Shown here in pieces: positions 1 to 7,007 of a stretch of 20,270 nucleotides of DNA (positions are counted from its first letter, which is position 1; each line of letters opens with the position of its first letter). Below the pieces are notes generated by a model, which ran no database searches, had not been told where the DNA came from, and saw nothing but the letters and a program-made list of their open reading frames with translations. The stretch covers positions 1-20,270 of the forward strand of contig NZ_CAJULN010000046.1 in assembly GCF_910586915.1 (NCBI RefSeq), written 5' to 3'. The DNA comes from an uncultured Bacteroides sp. GTDB taxonomy: Bacteria; Bacteroidota; Bacteroidia; Bacteroidales; Bacteroidaceae. A program made the translations under genes and the position numbers.

Positions 1-33
1 GTGCACTTTCGAGTATTAACATAACATATCCAC

Positions 34-58
34 AGGGTTTTTGGACTGACCCTTTTTT
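34..58 (+). terminator. Weak hairpin terminator of an upstream gene
   Basis: A 5-bp stem (AGGGT at 34-38 with ACCCT at 49-53) closes a 10-base loop and runs into a T-rich stretch at 53-58. It fits a weak rho-independent terminator for a plus-strand gene lying before the window. The stem is short, so the call rests mainly on the T run and on the second hairpin just downstream. Confidence 0.4.
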
Positions 59-74
59 CTCTATATTTTAGGAC

Positions 75-109
75 AAGGAACCGTACACGGATTGTATGGT
101 TCCTTTTTT
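75..109 (+). terminator. Rho-independent terminator of an upstream gene
   Basis: A 12-bp stem (75-86 with 94-105, one G-T wobble) is followed by a T run to 109. The form is that of a strong plus-strand terminator. With the weaker hairpin at 34-58 it would make a tandem pair ending a gene outside the window. Confidence 0.75.
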
Positions 110-115
110 CATAAG

Positions 116-149
116 AAAAAAAGCCATTGAATGCTGGATTCAATGGCTT
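116..149 (-). terminator. Terminator of the minus-strand tRNA-Ala
   Basis: A perfect 12-bp inverted repeat (121-132 with 138-149, 5-base loop) is flanked on the left by seven A residues (116-122). Read on the minus strand this is a stable hairpin followed by a T tract. It lies 25 bases beyond the 3' end of the tRNA, so it most likely ends the tRNA transcript. Confidence 0.8.
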
Positions 150-173
150 GCATAACTATTATGGATATTTCCG

Positions 174-247
174 TGGAGCGTATGAGACTCGAACTCATCA
201 CCTCGACACTGCCAGTGTCGCGCTCTAGCCAGATGAGCTAACGCCCC
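174..247 (-). tRNA. tRNA-Ala, anticodon GGC
   Basis: The minus strand folds as a complete tRNA. The acceptor stem pairs GGGGCGT (247 down to 241) with ACGCTCC (181 down to 175). The anticodon arm has a 5-bp stem around the loop CTGGCAG, giving anticodon GGC (211-213 on the plus strand), which reads GCC alanine codons. The T arm has the loop TTCGAGT on a 5-bp stem. The acceptor stem carries a G3-U70 wobble pair, the main identity element for alanyl-tRNA synthetase, and A73 as discriminator; both agree with the anticodon. The CCA end is not encoded, so it would be added after transcription. The gene is single and points away from the DUF4286-ruvC cluster. Confidence 0.96.
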
Positions 248-260
248 GTTTTATACATTC

Positions 261-289
261 ATATGATAACGTTTGCAAACGAATCATAT
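261..289. promoter_or_regulatory. Nested dyad between tRNA-Ala and its putative promoter
   Basis: A perfect 12-bp palindrome, CGTTTGCAAACG (270-281), sits inside a second inverted repeat, ATATGAT (261-267) and ATCATAT (283-289), with a one-base offset between arms. It lies just downstream of a minus-strand TATATTTG box at 300-307, so it would be in the tRNA leader or serve as an operator there. Function is not known; a protein-binding site or a leader RNA hairpin are the two obvious options. Confidence 0.5.
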
Positions 290-299
290 TTTGATGCTG

Positions 300-307
300 C
301 AAATATA
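300..307 (-). promoter_or_regulatory. Candidate -7 box for tRNA-Ala
   Basis: On the minus strand this reads TATATTTG, a match to the Bacteroides -7 consensus TAnnTTTG, 53 bases before the tRNA 5' end. I do not see a clear TTG or TTTG -33 element at the usual spacing, so the call rests on the -7 box and on position. Confidence 0.45.
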
Positions 308-330
308 ATGCAATATTCTGGAATAATTGC

Positions 331-338
331 TATGTTTG
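331..338 (+). promoter_or_regulatory. Candidate -7 box for the DUF4286-ruvC cluster
   Basis: TATGTTTG matches the Bacteroides -7 consensus TAnnTTTG and lies 30 bases before the DUF4286 start codon. No good -33 element is visible at the usual spacing. It would be divergent from the tRNA promoter box at 300-307. Confidence 0.4.
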
Positions 339-367
339 CGGAAAATATTTAATGAAAAAGAAAAAAT

Positions 368-670
368 ATGCTGATTTATAATACTACTTTTCAGGTGGAC
401 GACGAGGTTCACGATAATTTTTTGATTTGGATAAAAGAATCCTATATCCCTGAAGTACAGAATCACGGAACGTTGAAAGCACCGCGCATTTGCCGCATCT
501 TGAGCCATCGGGAAGATGGAAGCGCCTATTCTTTGCAATGGGAAGTGGAGAGCAGCGGATTGTTGCATCGCTGGCATCTGGAGCAAGGAGCACGTTTGAA
601 CGAAGAGCTGACGAAGATATTTAAAGACAAGGTTATCGGATTTCCTACATTAATGGAGGTGATAGAGTGA
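368..670 (+). CDS. DUF4286 family protein
   Basis: A 100-residue soluble protein with the start typical of DUF4286, MLIYNTTFQVDDEV, a family of small Bacteroidota proteins with no known function. No signal peptide or membrane segment is visible. The predicted layout is a small alpha/beta domain: an N-terminal strand, a helix around residues 14-30, a strand pair with the segment YSLQWEVESS near 53-62, and a C-terminal helix. The start at 368 fits the family start; an earlier ATG at 352 is in another frame and stops quickly. Its stop codon overlaps the GTG start of ruvC by four bases, so the two are probably translationally coupled. The link to a DNA repair nuclease suggests, but does not show, a role in DNA metabolism. 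Confidence 0.9.
   Translation: MLIYNTTFQVDDEVHDNFLIWIKESYIPEVQNHGTLKAPRICRILSHREDGSAYSLQWEVESSGLLHRWHLEQGARLNEELTKIFKDKVIGFPTLMEVIE
655..662 (+). promoter_or_regulatory. Strong ribosome binding site deciding the ruvC start
   Basis: GGAGGTGA lies inside the end of the DUF4286 gene, four bases before the GTG at 667. It matches the anti-Shine-Dalgarno end of 16S rRNA closely, which is unusual in a group that rarely uses such sites, and it supports GTG as the ruvC start. Confidence 0.6.
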
Positions 671-1233
671 TTCAGCCGGTCAAGGAAAAGATAATTCTGG
701 GGATTGACCCCGGTACGACAATCATGGGATACGGCGTCTTGCGAATAAAAGGAACCAAGCCCGAAATGATTGCTATGGGGATTATTGACTTGCGTAAGTT
801 TGCCAACCATTACTTGAAGTTACGCCATATTCATGAGCGCGTATTAGGTATTATCGAAAGCTATTTGCCTGACGAACTCGCTATCGAAGCCCCGTTTTTC
901 GGCAAGAACGTCCAGTCTATGCTCAAATTGGGACGCGCACAAGGAGTAGCGATGGCAGCAGCGCTGAGCCGTGACATTCCCATTACCGAATACGCTCCCT
1001 TGAAAATAAAGATGGCTATCACCGGAAACGGACAAGCATCGAAAGAACAGGTGGCGGATATGTTGCAACGGATGTTGCACTTCTCGAAGGAGGATATGCC
1101 CGCTTTTATGGACGCCACGGACGGCCTTGCTGCTGCCTACTGCCATTTTCTGCAAATGGGACGCCCGGTCACCGCAAAGGCGTATAGCAGTTGGAAGGAT
1201 TTCATCGCGAAGAATCCGGATAAGGTGAAGTGA
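667..1233 (+). CDS. ruvC: Crossover junction endodeoxyribonuclease RuvC
   Basis: RuvC is the dimeric, Mg-dependent resolvase that cuts Holliday junctions moved by RuvAB during recombinational repair. At 188 residues it is slightly longer than the 173-residue E. coli protein. The four acidic catalytic positions of the RNase H-like fold are all present: D14 in LGIDPGTTIMGYG, E74 in LAIEAPFFGKN, and D149 and D152 in DATDGLAAA. The conserved stretch KIKMAITGNGQASKEQV (about 113-129) follows the expected order. The start is GTG at 667, supported by the strong ribosome binding site just before it and by the family N-terminus. It overlaps the upstream DUF4286 gene by four bases. ruvA and ruvB are not in this window. 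The 59-base gap to pulA shows no promoter box, so readthrough is likely. Confidence 0.97.
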   Translation: MIQPVKEKIILGIDPGTTIMGYGVLRIKGTKPEMIAMGIIDLRKFANHYLKLRHIHERVLGIIESYLPDELAIEAPFFGKNVQSMLKLGRAQGVAMAAALSRDIPITEYAPLKIKMAITGNGQASKEQVADMLQRMLHFSKEDMPAFMDATDGLAAAYCHFLQMGRPVTAKAYSSWKDFIAKNPDKVK

Positions 1234-1292
1234 CCGTTATAAAATAGGGGAAATAATCATCAAACGAAAATCGTTATTGCAGGAGAGATAAA

Positions 1293-3293
1293 ATGGAAAT
1301 TAATTATTCAGCAATAGTAGGGGTAACCACAATGGCAACAATGATAGGGTGTTCGGCTCCGAAGAAACAGTACGGTTCGTTCGAACTGTATCCGGTTCGG
1401 ACGGGCAGCCTTACGGAAATGGAGTATGCCCCCGAAGCAACCCGCTTTACGCTTTGGTCGCCGACAGCGGAAGAGGTACGTCTGATGCTTTATGAAGAAG
1501 GCGAAGGCGGACACGCATACGAGACAGTGAGGATGGAACTCGGCGAAGAGGGAATCTGGACGGCTGTAGTCAACAAGGATTTGCTCGGCAAGTTCTATAC
1601 CTTTAATGTGAAAATAGACGATAAATGGCAGGGAGACACACCGGGTATCAACGCCCGTGCCGTCGGAGTGAACGGAAAGCGTGCTGCCATCATCGATTGG
1701 AATACAACGAATCCCGAAGGGTGGGAGGACGACCAGCGTCCGCCGTTGAACTCTCCTGCCGACATGATTGTCTATGAAATGCATCATCGCGACTTTTCGG
1801 TCGATTCCACTTCGGGAATAAAGAACAAAGGAAAGTATCTTGCACTGACCGAGCACGGCACAGTGAATCTGGATAAACTGCCGACAGGTATCGACCATCT
1901 GATAGAGTTGGGAGTGACGCACGTACACCTTCTCCCTTCCTACGACTATGCTTCCGTAGATGAAACAAAACTGAACGAGAACCAATACAACTGGGGATAT
2001 GACCCGTTGAACTACAACGTTCCGGACGGCTCGTATGCGACAAATCCTTATCAGCCCGCCACCCGCGTGAAAGAATTCAAGCAGATGGTGCAGGCGTTGC
2101 ACAAATCCGGTATCCGGGTGATAATGGATGTGGTCTATAATCATACCTTCAATACGGCGGAGAGTAACTTTGAACGTACTGTTCCCGGCTATTTCTACCG
2201 TCAGAAGAAAGACGGCAGTTTGGCAAATGGTTCGGGATGCGGCAATGAAACGGCGAGCGAACGACCCATGATGCGTAAGTTTATGATAGAATCCGTTCTT
2301 TACTGGATAAAGGAATATCATATCGATGGTTTCCGCTTTGATTTGATGGGAGTTCACGACATAGAGACAATGAACGAAATCCGCAAGGCGGTAAATGAAG
2401 CAGACCCTACTGTTTGTCTATACGGAGAAGGCTGGGCGGCTGAGGCTCCCCAATATCCAGCCGATTCTTTGGCTATGAAAGGAAATGTCGCTCGGATGCC
2501 CGGAATAGCTGTTTTCTCTGACGAGTTGCGCGACGGACTTTGCGGTTCGGTATGGGAGAAAACGGAAGGAGCTTTTCTTGCCGGTGTTCCCGGAGGAGAG
2601 AATAGCGTTAAGTTCGGTGTGGTCGGCGCTATCGCTCATTCGCAAGTGGATTACGATTCGGTGAATTACAGCCGGAAGCCGTGGGCGGAACAGCCGACTC
2701 AAATGATTGGTTACGTTTCTTGTCACGATGGGCTGTGTCTGGCAGACCGACTGAAAGCAAGTATGCCCGCAATTACTCCCGAACAGCTTCTCCGCCTTGA
2801 CAAACTGGCGCAGACGGTGGTCTTTACTTCGCAAAGTATTCCGTTTATCTATGCCGGAGAGGAAATGATGCGCGATAAACAGGGAGTGGAAAACAGTTAT
2901 AAAAGTCCGGATGCTGTCAACGCTATCGATTGGAGGCGGAAGACGACAAATGCAGAACTTTTCGTGTATTACAAGCGGCTGATTGAACTTCGCAAATCTC
3001 ATCCCGCTTTCCGTATGGGAGATGCGGAAATGGTTCGGAAACATTTGGAGTTTCTGCCCGTGGAGGGCAAGAATCTGATTGCGTTCCGTCTGAAAGAATA
3101 TGCAAACGGCGATAGTTGGGAAGATATCATCGTGGCGTATAACTCCCGTACAACGCCTGCCCGCTTTGAAGTGCCTGCCGGAAAATATACGGTAGTGTGT
3201 AAAGATGGCGTGATTGACCTTCGCGGATTGGGAATGCAAATCGGGCAGGAGGTGATTGTTCCTGGTCAGTCAGCATTGATTATGTATAAGTAA
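1293..3293 (+). CDS. pulA: Type I pullulanase (GH13_14), probable lipoprotein
   Basis: An alpha-1,6-glucosidase that debranches pullulan, glycogen or amylopectin. The order is: short export signal with a lipobox-like MIGC (Cys20), a CBM48-type beta domain (about 45-140), then a GH13 barrel (about 155-580) and a C-terminal beta domain. The type I signature YNWGYDP is at 232-238 and region I DVVYNH at 279-284. The nucleophile is D350 in DGFRFD, the acid/base E379 in GEGW, and the third carboxylate D479 in SCHDG. Length, 666 residues, is usual for the family. Oddities: the signal has no positive charge before its hydrophobic stretch, and the position after HD, usually Asn, is Gly. No in-frame start lies further upstream before a stop; AGGAGAG precedes the ATG. 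No sus genes are nearby, so it is not part of a visible starch locus. Confidence 0.93.
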   Translation: MEINYSAIVGVTTMATMIGCSAPKKQYGSFELYPVRTGSLTEMEYAPEATRFTLWSPTAEEVRLMLYEEGEGGHAYETVRMELGEEGIWTAVVNKDLLGKFYTFNVKIDDKWQGDTPGINARAVGVNGKRAAIIDWNTTNPEGWEDDQRPPLNSPADMIVYEMHHRDFSVDSTSGIKNKGKYLALTEHGTVNLDKLPTGIDHLIELGVTHVHLLPSYDYASVDETKLNENQYNWGYDPLNYNVPDGSYATNPYQPATRVKEFKQMVQALHKSGIRVIMDVVYNHTFNTAESNFERTVPGYFYRQKKDGSLANGSGCGNETASERPMMRKFMIESVLYWIKEYHIDGFRFDLMGVHDIETMNEIRKAVNEADPTVCLYGEGWAAEAPQYPADSLAMKGNVARMPGIAVFSDELRDGLCGSVWEKTEGAFLAGVPGGENSVKFGVVGAIAHSQVDYDSVNYSRKPWAEQPTQMIGYVSCHDGLCLADRLKASMPAITPEQLLRLDKLAQTVVFTSQSIPFIYAGEEMMRDKQGVENSYKSPDAVNAIDWRRKTTNAELFVYYKRLIELRKSHPAFRMGDAEMVRKHLEFLPVEGKNLIAFRLKEYANGDSWEDIIVAYNSRTTPARFEVPAGKYTVVCKDGVIDLRGLGMQIGQEVIVPGQSALIMYK

Positions 3294-3312
3294 AATCGTA
3301 TGTTTTAAGTAT

Positions 3313-4764
3313 ATGAGCCGGAATACATTTAACATAGCGGGGGGCGTTGCACGCAACCCGCTTGTGCGTTTGAACAAACCAATCACAGCAGCCATCGGTG
3401 CGGATGAACATATAGCTATTGTCGGCCCCAACGGGAGTGGCAAAAGCCTTTTTGTCGATACATTGACCGGAAAATATCCGTTGCGCGAGGGCACTCTCCG
3501 GTATGACTTTTTCTCCTCTGCTACTCAAACCGTTTATGATAATGTGAAATACATCGCGTTTCGCGATACTTATGGAGCGGCGGATGCCAATTACTATTAT
3601 CAGCAGCGCTGGAACGCGCACGATCAGGAAGAAGCACCGACCGTCCGCGAATTGTTGGGAGAGGCGAAAGATGAAAAGTTGAAAAATGAACTGTTCGGGC
3701 TTTTCCGTATCCAACCTCTTCTTGATAAAAAGATAATTCTGCTTTCGAGCGGTGAATTGTGTAAATTCCAACTTACAAAGACACTGTTGACCGCTCCGCA
3801 CATTCTGATAATGGATAATCCGTTTATCGGCTTGGATGCGCCTACTCGCCAACTTCTCTTCTCTTTGCTCGAACGCCTGACTGAAATGTCGTCCGTGCAG
3901 ATTATCTTAGTGCTTTCGATGTTGGATGATATACCTTCTTTTATCACTCACGTTATTCCTGTCGGTAATATGGAAGTGTTTCCCAAGATGGAGCGCGAAG
4001 CCTATCTGACCGCTTTCCGCAACAGCGATGTAGCTGTCTCTTTCGATGAATTGCAGCAGCGGATTATCGCTCTGCCTTATAACGGCAACAGTTACGATTC
4101 GGACGAAGTAGTGAAACTGAATAAAGTGAGTATCCGTTATGGCGACCGTACCATTCTGAACGAACTCGACTGGACGGTACACCGTGGAGAGAAATGGGCG
4201 TTGAGTGGAGAAAATGGTTCGGGAAAGTCTACATTGTTGAGTCTGGTCTGTGCGGATAATCCGCAATCGTATGCTTGCGATATCAGTCTTTTCGGACGAA
4301 AACGGGGGACAGGCGAAAGTATTTGGGAAATCAAGAAACACATCGGATATGTTAGCCCCGAAATGCACCGAGCCTATCTCAAGAACTTGCCGTCTATCGA
4401 GATTGTAGCAAGCGGATTGCACGATAGTATCGGCCTGTACAGGCGTCCCAAAGCAGAGCAGATGGCTGTTTGTGAATGGTGGATGGATATATTCGGCATT
4501 GCCGGTTTGAAAGACAAACTTTTTTTGCAACTCTCCAGTGGAGAGCAATGCCTGGCATTGTTGGCGCGTGCTTTCGTCAAAGACCCCGAACTGCTGATTT
4601 TGGACGAACCGCTTCACGGATTGGATACGTATAATCGTCGTCGGGTAAAGAAGATAATCGAAGCCTTCTGTAAACGTAAAGATAAGACGATGATTATGGT
4701 GACACATTACGAATCGGAACTGCCGGACATGATTACAAACCGTATTTTTTTGCGAAGATTTTAA
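3313..4764 (+). CDS. Tandem-domain ABC ATPase, ModF/PhrA-like
   Basis: A soluble protein of 483 residues with two ABC ATPase domains and no membrane segment, resembling the ModF ('photorepair') group. Domain 1 has Walker A GPNGSGKS (38-45), signature LSSGE (144-148) and Walker B ILIMDNP (164-170). Domain 2 has Walker A GENGSGKST (299-307), LSSGE (407-411), Walker B LLILDEP (427-433) and the switch His465. In domain 1 the catalytic Glu is Asn169 and the switch His appears to be Ser202, so that site probably binds ATP without hydrolysing it well. Function is not established; the family has been linked by name to molybdate transport and photorepair without firm proof. It starts 19 bases after pulA and probably shares its transcript. 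A transporter role is unlikely because no permease is near. Confidence 0.85.
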   Translation: MSRNTFNIAGGVARNPLVRLNKPITAAIGADEHIAIVGPNGSGKSLFVDTLTGKYPLREGTLRYDFFSSATQTVYDNVKYIAFRDTYGAADANYYYQQRWNAHDQEEAPTVRELLGEAKDEKLKNELFGLFRIQPLLDKKIILLSSGELCKFQLTKTLLTAPHILIMDNPFIGLDAPTRQLLFSLLERLTEMSSVQIILVLSMLDDIPSFITHVIPVGNMEVFPKMEREAYLTAFRNSDVAVSFDELQQRIIALPYNGNSYDSDEVVKLNKVSIRYGDRTILNELDWTVHRGEKWALSGENGSGKSTLLSLVCADNPQSYACDISLFGRKRGTGESIWEIKKHIGYVSPEMHRAYLKNLPSIEIVASGLHDSIGLYRRPKAEQMAVCEWWMDIFGIAGLKDKLFLQLSSGEQCLALLARAFVKDPELLILDEPLHGLDTYNRRRVKKIIEAFCKRKDKTMIMVTHYESELPDMITNRIFLRRF

Positions 4765-4794
4765 CTTGATTGTCAGCTATTATCCTTATCTTTG
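4765..4794 (+). promoter_or_regulatory. Bacteroides-type promoter of the kinase-MurU-glycosidase unit
   Basis: CTTG (4765-4768) followed after 18 bases by TATCTTTG (4787-4794) matches the -33 and -7 elements of the Bacteroides sigma factor. The predicted start of transcription, a few bases past 4794, would leave a leader of only about 5-10 bases before the ATG at 4806. It lies in the gap after the ABC ATPase and supports a separate transcription unit. Confidence 0.75.
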
Positions 4795-4805
4795 CTCGAA
4801 AATTC

Positions 4806-6242
4806 ATGACTATGATTACCGAAGAACTACGGAAACTTTATCTGTCTCATACAGGTGTTCCCGCCGATAGTATAGCCGAACTCTCTTCTTTCGGCTCCAA
4901 TCGTCGTTACTTCCGACTGACGGGTACACAAACACTAATCGGGGTATGCGGAACATCTGTCGACGAAAACGAAGCCTTTCTTTATATGGCAGAGCTTTTT
5001 CGCAAAAACGGTCTGCCCGTTCCCGAAGTATATATCGTATCGGAAGATAAAACCTGCTATCTGCAACAGGATTTAGGTGACACGCTGTTGTTTCATTCCA
5101 TTGAAAAAGGACGTACGACCGGTGTGTTTTCCGAAGAAGAGAAAGCGTTGCTTTGCAAGACGGTTCGCCTGCTTCCCGATATTCAGTTTGCCGGAGCCGA
5201 CGGATTTGATTTTTCCCGTTGCTATCCACAGCCCGAGTTTAACCGGCGTTCCATACTTTGGGATTTGAACTATTTTAAATACTGTTTCCTCAAAGCAACC
5301 GGAATGGAGTTTCAGGAGGATAAGTTGGAAGACGACTTCCAAAAGATGGGCGATGTTCTTCTTCGCGACTCTTCCGCAACTTTCATGTATCGCGATTTTC
5401 AGAGCCGCAATGTGATGATAAAAGACGGACAACCGTGGCTTATCGACTTTCAAGGCGGGCGCAAAGGCCCGTTCTATTACGATATTGCTTCCTTCTTGTG
5501 GCAAGCCAAAGCTCAATATCCCGACACTCTTCGTAAGGAACTCTTGCAGGAATATATAGAAGCCCTTCGTAAATACCAGCCGATTGACGAATCCTATTTT
5601 TATAGTCAGCTTCGCCATTTTGTTCTTTTCCGTACTTTGCAGGTATTGGGAGCATACGGATTCCGTGGCTATTTCGAGAAAAAAACTCATTTTATTCAGA
5701 GTGTGCCTTATGCCATTGCAAACTTGCGTCAACTGTTGAAGGAAGAGTATCCGGAATATCCCTATCTCTGCACAGTGTTGCGCGAACTTACCGGATTGAA
5801 GCAATTCACTGAAGATTTGAAAAAAACTCCACTGACGGTTAAAATAATGAGTTTCTCTTATAAAAAAGGAATTCCGGAAGATCCGACAGGTAATGGTGGC
5901 GGTTATGTGTTTGATTGTCGTGCGGTGAACAACCCAGGTAAGTATGCACGCTACAAATCTCTCACCGGATTGGATGAGTCGGTCATTGCTTTTCTCGAAG
6001 AAGATGGCGAAATTCTTCGTTTCCTTGATAGTGTCTATGCTTTGGTGGATGCTTCTGTAAAACGATATATGGAACGCGGGTTCAGCAACCTCTCCGTTTG
6101 CTTCGGTTGTACCGGCGGTCAGCACCGTTCCGTATATTCGGCACAGCATTTGGCAGAGCACTTGAATCGTAAGTTCGGGGTGAAAGTAGAATTAGTACAT
6201 CGCGAACAGAATATAGAACGTACGTTCCAATCAATCGTATAA
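4806..6242 (+). CDS. AmgK-like sugar kinase fused to a RapZ C-terminal domain
   Basis: A 478-residue cytoplasmic two-domain protein. Residues 1-335 are an APH-fold phosphotransferase of the AmgK type (COG3178), which puts phosphate on the anomeric carbon of MurNAc or GlcNAc. Visible marks are LQQDLGDTLL (87-96), the catalytic loop YRDFQSRNVM (195-204, D197 and N202) and the metal site IDFQGGRKGPFYYD (213-226, D214). AmgK enzymes have RD in place of the HxD of aminoglycoside kinases. Residues 345-466 match the RapZ C-terminal domain, with SFSYKKGIP, FDCRAVNNPG, SLTGLD and GCTGGQHRS (434-442). In E. coli this domain binds glucosamine-6-phosphate and RNA; the RapZ N-terminal P-loop domain is absent here. 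ATG 4806 is chosen because the promoter rules out the earlier TTG; ATG 4812 is also possible. murU follows after nine bases. Confidence 0.85.
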   Translation: MTMITEELRKLYLSHTGVPADSIAELSSFGSNRRYFRLTGTQTLIGVCGTSVDENEAFLYMAELFRKNGLPVPEVYIVSEDKTCYLQQDLGDTLLFHSIEKGRTTGVFSEEEKALLCKTVRLLPDIQFAGADGFDFSRCYPQPEFNRRSILWDLNYFKYCFLKATGMEFQEDKLEDDFQKMGDVLLRDSSATFMYRDFQSRNVMIKDGQPWLIDFQGGRKGPFYYDIASFLWQAKAQYPDTLRKELLQEYIEALRKYQPIDESYFYSQLRHFVLFRTLQVLGAYGFRGYFEKKTHFIQSVPYAIANLRQLLKEEYPEYPYLCTVLRELTGLKQFTEDLKKTPLTVKIMSFSYKKGIPEDPTGNGGGYVFDCRAVNNPGKYARYKSLTGLDESVIAFLEEDGEILRFLDSVYALVDASVKRYMERGFSNLSVCFGCTGGQHRSVYSAQHLAEHLNRKFGVKVELVHREQNIERTFQSIV

Positions 6243-6251
6243 GAGATATTT

Positions 6252-6998
6252 ATGAAAGCAATGATATTCGCAGCCGGTTTAGGCAGCCGGTTGAAACCGT
6301 TGACCGATACCATGCCCAAAGCCCTCGTTCCCATAGTGGGAAGACCGATGTTGGAGCATATCCTATGGAAACTGAAAACATCCGGATTTACCGAAATCGT
6401 GATTAATATCCATCACTTCGGTGAGCAAATCCTTGAGTTTCTGAAAGCGAACGATAATTTCGGGCTTACGATACATATTTCCGACGAACGCGACCTGTTG
6501 CTTGATACGGGTGGCGGAGTGAAGAAAGCCCGTACTTTCTTTGAAAGTTCCGATGAACCTTTTCTTGTACACAGTGTAGATATTCTTTCGGATATTGACC
6601 TGAAAGAGTTATATGATTATCATTTGCAGAACGGTAGTGTCGCTACTTTATTGGCCAGCCGGCGTAAAACTTCCCGTTATCTGCTTTTTGATGCAGAGAA
6701 GAGACTCTGCGGATGGATAAACAAAGATACGGGACAAGTGAGGCCGAACGGTTTCACATATGATGAATCTCTTTATCGCGAATATGCTTTTAGCGGTATC
6801 CACGTTCTTTCTCCCTCCATCTTCCGATGGATGGATGCTCCATGTTGGGAGGGGAAATTCTCTATCATGGATTTCTACCTTTCCACTTGTCGTCAGGCAG
6901 ACTTTACGGGATACCTTGCCGAAGAGTTGCAACTCATGGACATAGGCAAACCGGAAACGCTTGCCAAAGCCGAAGATTTTGTGAATAACTTAGTATAA
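6252..6998 (+). CDS. murU: MurU-like sugar-1-phosphate nucleotidyltransferase
   Basis: A 248-residue soluble enzyme of the NTP_transferase fold. The nucleotide-binding signature runs from residue 8 to 23 (GLGSRLKPLTDTMPK, with R13 and K23), followed by LDTGGGVKKA (84-93), as in MurU. D110 in HSVDILSDID is the likely metal ligand. MurU makes UDP-MurNAc from MurNAc-1-phosphate and UTP in the salvage route that bypasses de novo synthesis. The gene lies nine bases after the AmgK-like kinase, whose product it would use; this pairing is the main reason to prefer MurU over other sugar nucleotidyltransferases (glucose-1-P or mannose-1-P). The substrate could also be GlcNAc-1-P or another hexosamine phosphate. 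The sulfatase gene starts only nine bases further on. Confidence is high for the fold and moderate for the substrate. Confidence 0.8.
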   Translation: MKAMIFAAGLGSRLKPLTDTMPKALVPIVGRPMLEHILWKLKTSGFTEIVINIHHFGEQILEFLKANDNFGLTIHISDERDLLLDTGGGVKKARTFFESSDEPFLVHSVDILSDIDLKELYDYHLQNGSVATLLASRRKTSRYLLFDAEKRLCGWINKDTGQVRPNGFTYDESLYREYAFSGIHVLSPSIFRWMDAPCWEGKFSIMDFYLSTCRQADFTGYLAEELQLMDIGKPETLAKAEDFVNNLV

Positions 6999-7007
6999 AT
7001 AATTATT

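Noticed and set aside
1308..2357. 349-codon open frame antisense to pulA
   Set aside because: It lies wholly within pulA, whose GH13 motifs are all in the sense frame; the antisense product has no recognisable domain.
4770..4805. Longer kinase start at the TTG at 4770
   Set aside because: The -33/-7 promoter elements occupy 4765-4794, so this stretch would not be transcribed; the added residues also have no family similarity.
5073..6161. 362-codon open frame antisense to the kinase gene
   Set aside because: It is a shadow of a gene with clear sense-strand motifs.
4806..6242. Aminoglycoside resistance kinase
   Set aside because: The catalytic loop has RD and the IDFQ site of AmgK-type sugar kinases, with a MurU-like partner and a RapZ domain; nothing supports antibiotic modification.
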